Made by a program: the position numbers and the translations under genes. This document shows positions 61,504 through 64,000 of a stretch of DNA of 64,000 nucleotides, piece after piece. Each line of letters begins with the position of its first letter. Position 1 is the stretch's first letter. The stretch is from an uncultured Collinsella sp. (GTDB lineage Bacteria; Actinomycetota; Coriobacteriia; Coriobacteriales; Coriobacteriaceae), in contig CAAERQ010000023.1 in NCBI GenBank assembly GCA_900758475.1, positions 1 to 64,000 on the forward strand, written 5' to 3'. The notes under the pieces were generated by a model. It was not told the DNA's origin. It was given only the letters and a program-made list of their open reading frames with translations, and did no database searches.

Positions 61504-62086
61504 CGCAGGACTCCTCGGAGGTCTCGGCGGGCGTATAGGTGTAATACTGAGCTGGCTTGGCTGCGGGCTTCTGAGCCGCATCCGCACCATCGGCGGCCTC
61601 ATCCTCAGCCTCACCAATCAGAACGCGCTCGGTAGGCTGCTCGGCCTCGGCAGCAGCGGCGAGCTTGCGATCGGAGTCGGCTGCAGGAGCCTTCACCTTA
61701 TTGAAGAGCTTCTGCACGGCACCAGCCGCAGAGTCGGTCACGCTCGACACGGCGTTGCTTGCTTCGGCCACGCTACCCGTGACCTCGGAAATGTCGCGAA
61801 CCACGGCTTCGACCTCTACAAGATTGGAGGTAAGGGCGTCAACCGCGGTCTTGCTCGACCTGAGCAGCGGCTCCACCTGGGCAAGTGCCGGCGTAAGCTC
61901 GTCTACGGCGCCATCGAGCTTTGCCACCACAGGCTGTGCCTCGGCGAGTGTGTTGTTGAGGTCGCTCACCGTCTTGTCGAGCGAGTCGACGACAGTGCGG
62001 GTCTTGCGCAGCGTGAGCGCGAGCTCGATAACAGCCCACACGCCGGCAACGGCAAGTAGCAGCAGGGCGATTTGAATGGGACTCAT
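61496..62086 (-). CDS. DUF948-type membrane-anchored protein
   Basis: A 196-residue protein with one N-terminal membrane segment (IALLLLAVAGVWAVIELAL) and a heptad-rich helical part (VVDSLDKTVSDLNNTLAEAQPVVAKLDGAVDELTPAL) typical of DUF948 (YtxG-like). The tail is Ala/Glu/Lys-rich. In Bacillus the ytxG operon is under SigB control, so its position before an RsbW-like gene and a SigB-type sigma fits a stress operon. GGGAGG precedes the ATG. The function is unknown. Confidence 0.82.
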   Translation of the reverse strand: MSPIQIALLLLAVAGVWAVIELALTLRKTRTVVDSLDKTVSDLNNTLAEAQPVVAKLDGAVDELTPALAQVEPLLRSSKTAVDALTSNLVEVEAVVRDISEVTGSVAEASNAVSSVTDSAAGAVQKLFNKVKAPAADSDRKLAAAAEAEQPTERVLIGEAEDEAADGADAAQKPAAKPAQYYTYTPAETSEESCDE

Positions 62087-62174
62087 ACAAGCCTCCCAAA
62101 GGAATCGAAATACAGACGTTGTTCATGGTACCCCAAAGAAGGGGAAAGTTACCCAAAGGGAATGCGCCAATGAC

Positions 62175-63530
62175 CTACTTAGGAGCGTTGCCGTTACGAT
62201 CGCGCTCGCTTTGCTCCACACGCCACTCTTCCCAACCGCGGCCGGCAGGCTGCCAGAATGCGCCACGCTCCAGCCCCTCGGGCAAATAGCGCTGGTCGAC
62301 CCAGCCTTCGGGATAATCATGCGGATACTTATACACACCATATTCATCGCTGCCCGGGCGATGGCGATCGCGCAGATAACTCGGCACCTCGCGAAGCCCA
62401 CTAGAATGAATATCGGCCAGCGCCGCATCGATCGAAGCCTCACACGCGTTGGATTTAGGCGCCAAACACACATAGAGTGCTGCCTGAGCCAGGTTAATGC
62501 GGCACTCGGGATAGCCAATGACCTCGGCAGACTTAAACGCGGCATGCGCCACCAAAAGCGCCTGCGGATCGGCGTTGCCAACATCCTCAGAAGCCTGAAT
62601 CATAATACGGCGTGCAATAAACTTGGGATCCTCCCCTGCATCGATCATGCGCGCGAGCCAATAAATGGTGGCATCGGGGTCGCTGCCGCGCATGGACTTA
62701 ATGAACGCACTGATAATGTCGTAGTGCATGTCACCGTTTTTGTCATACGAAAAACCACGACGAGGGTTGGCAATCTTAACGTCATCCACGGTGATGGGGT
62801 AGCGCTCCCCCGCCGCCGGCGCTGGCGTTCCCTCGGTATCGGGACGCGTGACGGCAATCTCGCTCGCAAGCTCGAGCGTCGTGAGTGCCGAGCGAGCGTC
62901 GCCCGCGGCCAGCGTGCAGATGGACTTGACCGTATCCTCATCGGCCGAGAACTTACCGTTTAGACCCTGCGGTGCCTCGAGCGCACGCTCGATGAGCGTC
63001 GCGATATCCTCGTCCTTTAAGTGCTCGAGCTCCACCACGCGACCACGCGAGAGCAACGCCGAGTTGACCTCGAAGTACGGGTTCTCCGTCGTGGCGCCAA
63101 TCATAATGACGGTACGGTTCTCAACCGCATGCAGCAAGGCATCCTGCTGCGACTTGGAGAAGCGATGAATCTCGTCGATGAATAGAATAGTGCGGCGGTC
63201 GTAGGTATTCAGGCGCGTCTTGGCCTCGTCAATCACGCGACGCAAGTCCTTCACGGTACCCGTCACGGCGCTGACCTCGACAAACTCGCTCTTGGTATGG
63301 TTGGCAATGATATGCGCCAGCGTCGTCTTGCCCGTACCGGCCGGCCCATACAGAATCACGCTCGATAGCACATCATGCTCGATGGCCGCACGCAACCACG
63401 ATCCCTTACCGACGGCCTTTTGCTGGCCTACGTACTCGTCGAGCGAATTGGGGCGCATGCGCACCGCGAGCGGCGCATTTTTAAAGGAACGCTCGCGCGT
63501 CGAGGCAGAAAAAAGGTCGTCCATAGCCAT
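62175..63530 (-). CDS. rarA: Replication-associated recombination protein A (RarA/MgsA)
   Basis: AAA+ clamp-loader-like ATPase acting at stalled forks. The 451-residue protein has RMRPNSLDEYVGQQ, Walker A YGPAGTGKTTLAH, Walker B LFIDEIHRFSKSQQDALL, IGATTENPYFEVNSALLSR (sensor 1 and arginine finger) and the C-terminal tetramerisation region with SEDVGNADPQAL and YPHDYPEGWVDQRYLP. Start choice is uncertain: ATG 63530 (MAMDDLF) or 63524 (MDDLF). In mycobacteria rarA also lies near alaS. Confidence 0.95.
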   Translation of the reverse strand: MAMDDLFSASTRERSFKNAPLAVRMRPNSLDEYVGQQKAVGKGSWLRAAIEHDVLSSVILYGPAGTGKTTLAHIIANHTKSEFVEVSAVTGTVKDLRRVIDEAKTRLNTYDRRTILFIDEIHRFSKSQQDALLHAVENRTVIMIGATTENPYFEVNSALLSRGRVVELEHLKDEDIATLIERALEAPQGLNGKFSADEDTVKSICTLAAGDARSALTTLELASEIAVTRPDTEGTPAPAAGERYPITVDDVKIANPRRGFSYDKNGDMHYDIISAFIKSMRGSDPDATIYWLARMIDAGEDPKFIARRIMIQASEDVGNADPQALLVAHAAFKSAEVIGYPECRINLAQAALYVCLAPKSNACEASIDAALADIHSSGLREVPSYLRDRHRPGSDEYGVYKYPHDYPEGWVDQRYLPEGLERGAFWQPAGRGWEEWRVEQSERDRNGNAPK

Positions 63531-63584
63531 CCCGTGCATCAATCAAAAACGTTTTCCACTAACAGTATACCGAATATATACGAA

Positions 63585-64000
63585 CTACCGTTCGTTAATA
63601 TAGGTACGGTGCGGAAACTTTAATCCCGGGAACAACTTGCTCGTGAGCTCGCAGAAATAGCCGTCCGTCATGCTCGCGATGTAATCCACCACCGCTTGAT
63701 CCTTGTCGTCCTGCCAGGCATAGGTGCGATCGTAGTAGGAAAGCTGCTGCTCAATGCGCGAAATATGATGCTTAAAGATGTACGAGAACTCGTCGCCTTC
63801 GTTTATATCCTGCAGGCAACGGTCGTAGAGCTTTTCGAACGCCTCGCGCAGTTCCGCTTCGGAGTCGCCTTCAATGCCGCCCTTGCTATAAATCTTTACG
63901 TAGTTCTCGCGCTTGGCTCGGCGGATTTCCTCAAACAGCTCCTCGCTCATCTCGATGCGCGGCTTGCCATAGCTGTGCTCAACGATATCGATGGAGGCAT
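63585..64000 (-). CDS. C-terminal part of a dGTPase-like HD phosphohydrolase (cut by window end)
   Basis: The frame is open through the window edge, so only the last 138 residues or so are present. Segments IVEHSYGKPRIEMSEELFEEIRRAKRENYVKIYS and MTDGYFCELTSKLFPGLKFPHRTYINER resemble the C-terminal (HD-associated) region of deoxyguanosinetriphosphate triphosphohydrolase-type proteins. The HD metal-binding motifs lie beyond the window, so the assignment rests on the tail alone. The gene ends 55 bp before rarA on the same strand. Confidence 0.6.
   Translation of the reverse strand, partial: ASIDIVEHSYGKPRIEMSEELFEEIRRAKRENYVKIYSKGGIEGDSEAELREAFEKLYDRCLQDINEGDEFSYIFKHHISRIEQQLSYYDRTYAWQDDKDQAVVDYIASMTDGYFCELTSKLFPGLKFPHRTYINER

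Overview
The window is a GC-rich chromosomal segment whose gene content and order point to a gut actinobacterium of the class Coriobacteriia, most likely Collinsella. This is inferred from gene order and protein style, because no database could be searched. Supporting signs are the actinobacterial order alaS-ruvX-mltG-aroK-aroB-pepP-efp-nusB, the tlyA-nadK-recN run, a complete glycogen cluster (glgB, glgP, glgC, glgD, glgA), fructose PTS genes and an iron-sulfur serine dehydratase. There is no prophage, integrase, insertion sequence with transposase, or CRISPR array.

Layout. 1-1400: a truncated NusG/LoaP-type antiterminator, about 850 bp with no convincing protein gene, and tRNA-Ala(GGC). 1404-2744: thiamine pyrophosphokinase and a HAD phosphatase, divergent from glgB across a region with repeated TGGTAAAAC boxes. 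3076-16189: glycogen synthesis and breakdown, ending in a GH13-GH77 fusion enzyme. 16278-24184: a zinc-ribbon protein, then rsmB, fmt, def, priA and gltX on the minus strand. 24451-33082: metK, sdaA, an L,D-transpeptidase and a MacA/MacB-type export system on the plus strand. 33187-37094: a TetR regulator, a flippase-like membrane protein, two identical tRNA-Glu genes and the CCA-adding enzyme. 37255-45139: two 1-phosphofructokinase paralogues, ptsI, ptsH, a fructose EIIBCA and an RpiR-type regulator. 45361-58480: recN, nadK, tlyA, xseB, nusB, asp23, efp, pepP, an AroB-like protein, aroK, yqeG, mltG, ruvX and alaS, all on the minus strand. 58677-64000: a small membrane protein, a frameshifted AI-2E-type transporter, a SigB/SigF-type sigma factor with an RsbW-like partner and a DUF948 protein, rarA, and the end of an HD phosphohydrolase gene.

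How the genes work together. Fructose is taken up and phosphorylated by EI, HPr and EIIBCA, then phosphorylated again by 1-phosphofructokinase. Surplus sugar can enter glycogen through GlgC/GlgD, GlgA and GlgB and leave through GlgP and the GH13-GH77 enzyme. The long minus-strand block carries translation, RNA modification, repair and cell-wall genes.

The most unusual content is in two places. First, the intergenic gaps hold at least a dozen long inverted repeats. One family (67 nt, copies at 16549, 16891, 33096 and 41851) has conserved 22-nt arms around an interior that is always 23 nt long but varies in sequence. A second family (19499, 25898 and 41615) is the reverse: a related core lies between long perfect or near-perfect arms that differ completely at each locus, and the core hairpin shows paired base changes. 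Second, GlgB and GlgA both end in lysine/alanine/threonine-rich histone H1-like tails. Other oddities are an AroB homologue lacking the expected zinc ligands, a GlgB lacking the usual region-I histidine, and a one-base frameshift in the AI-2E family gene.
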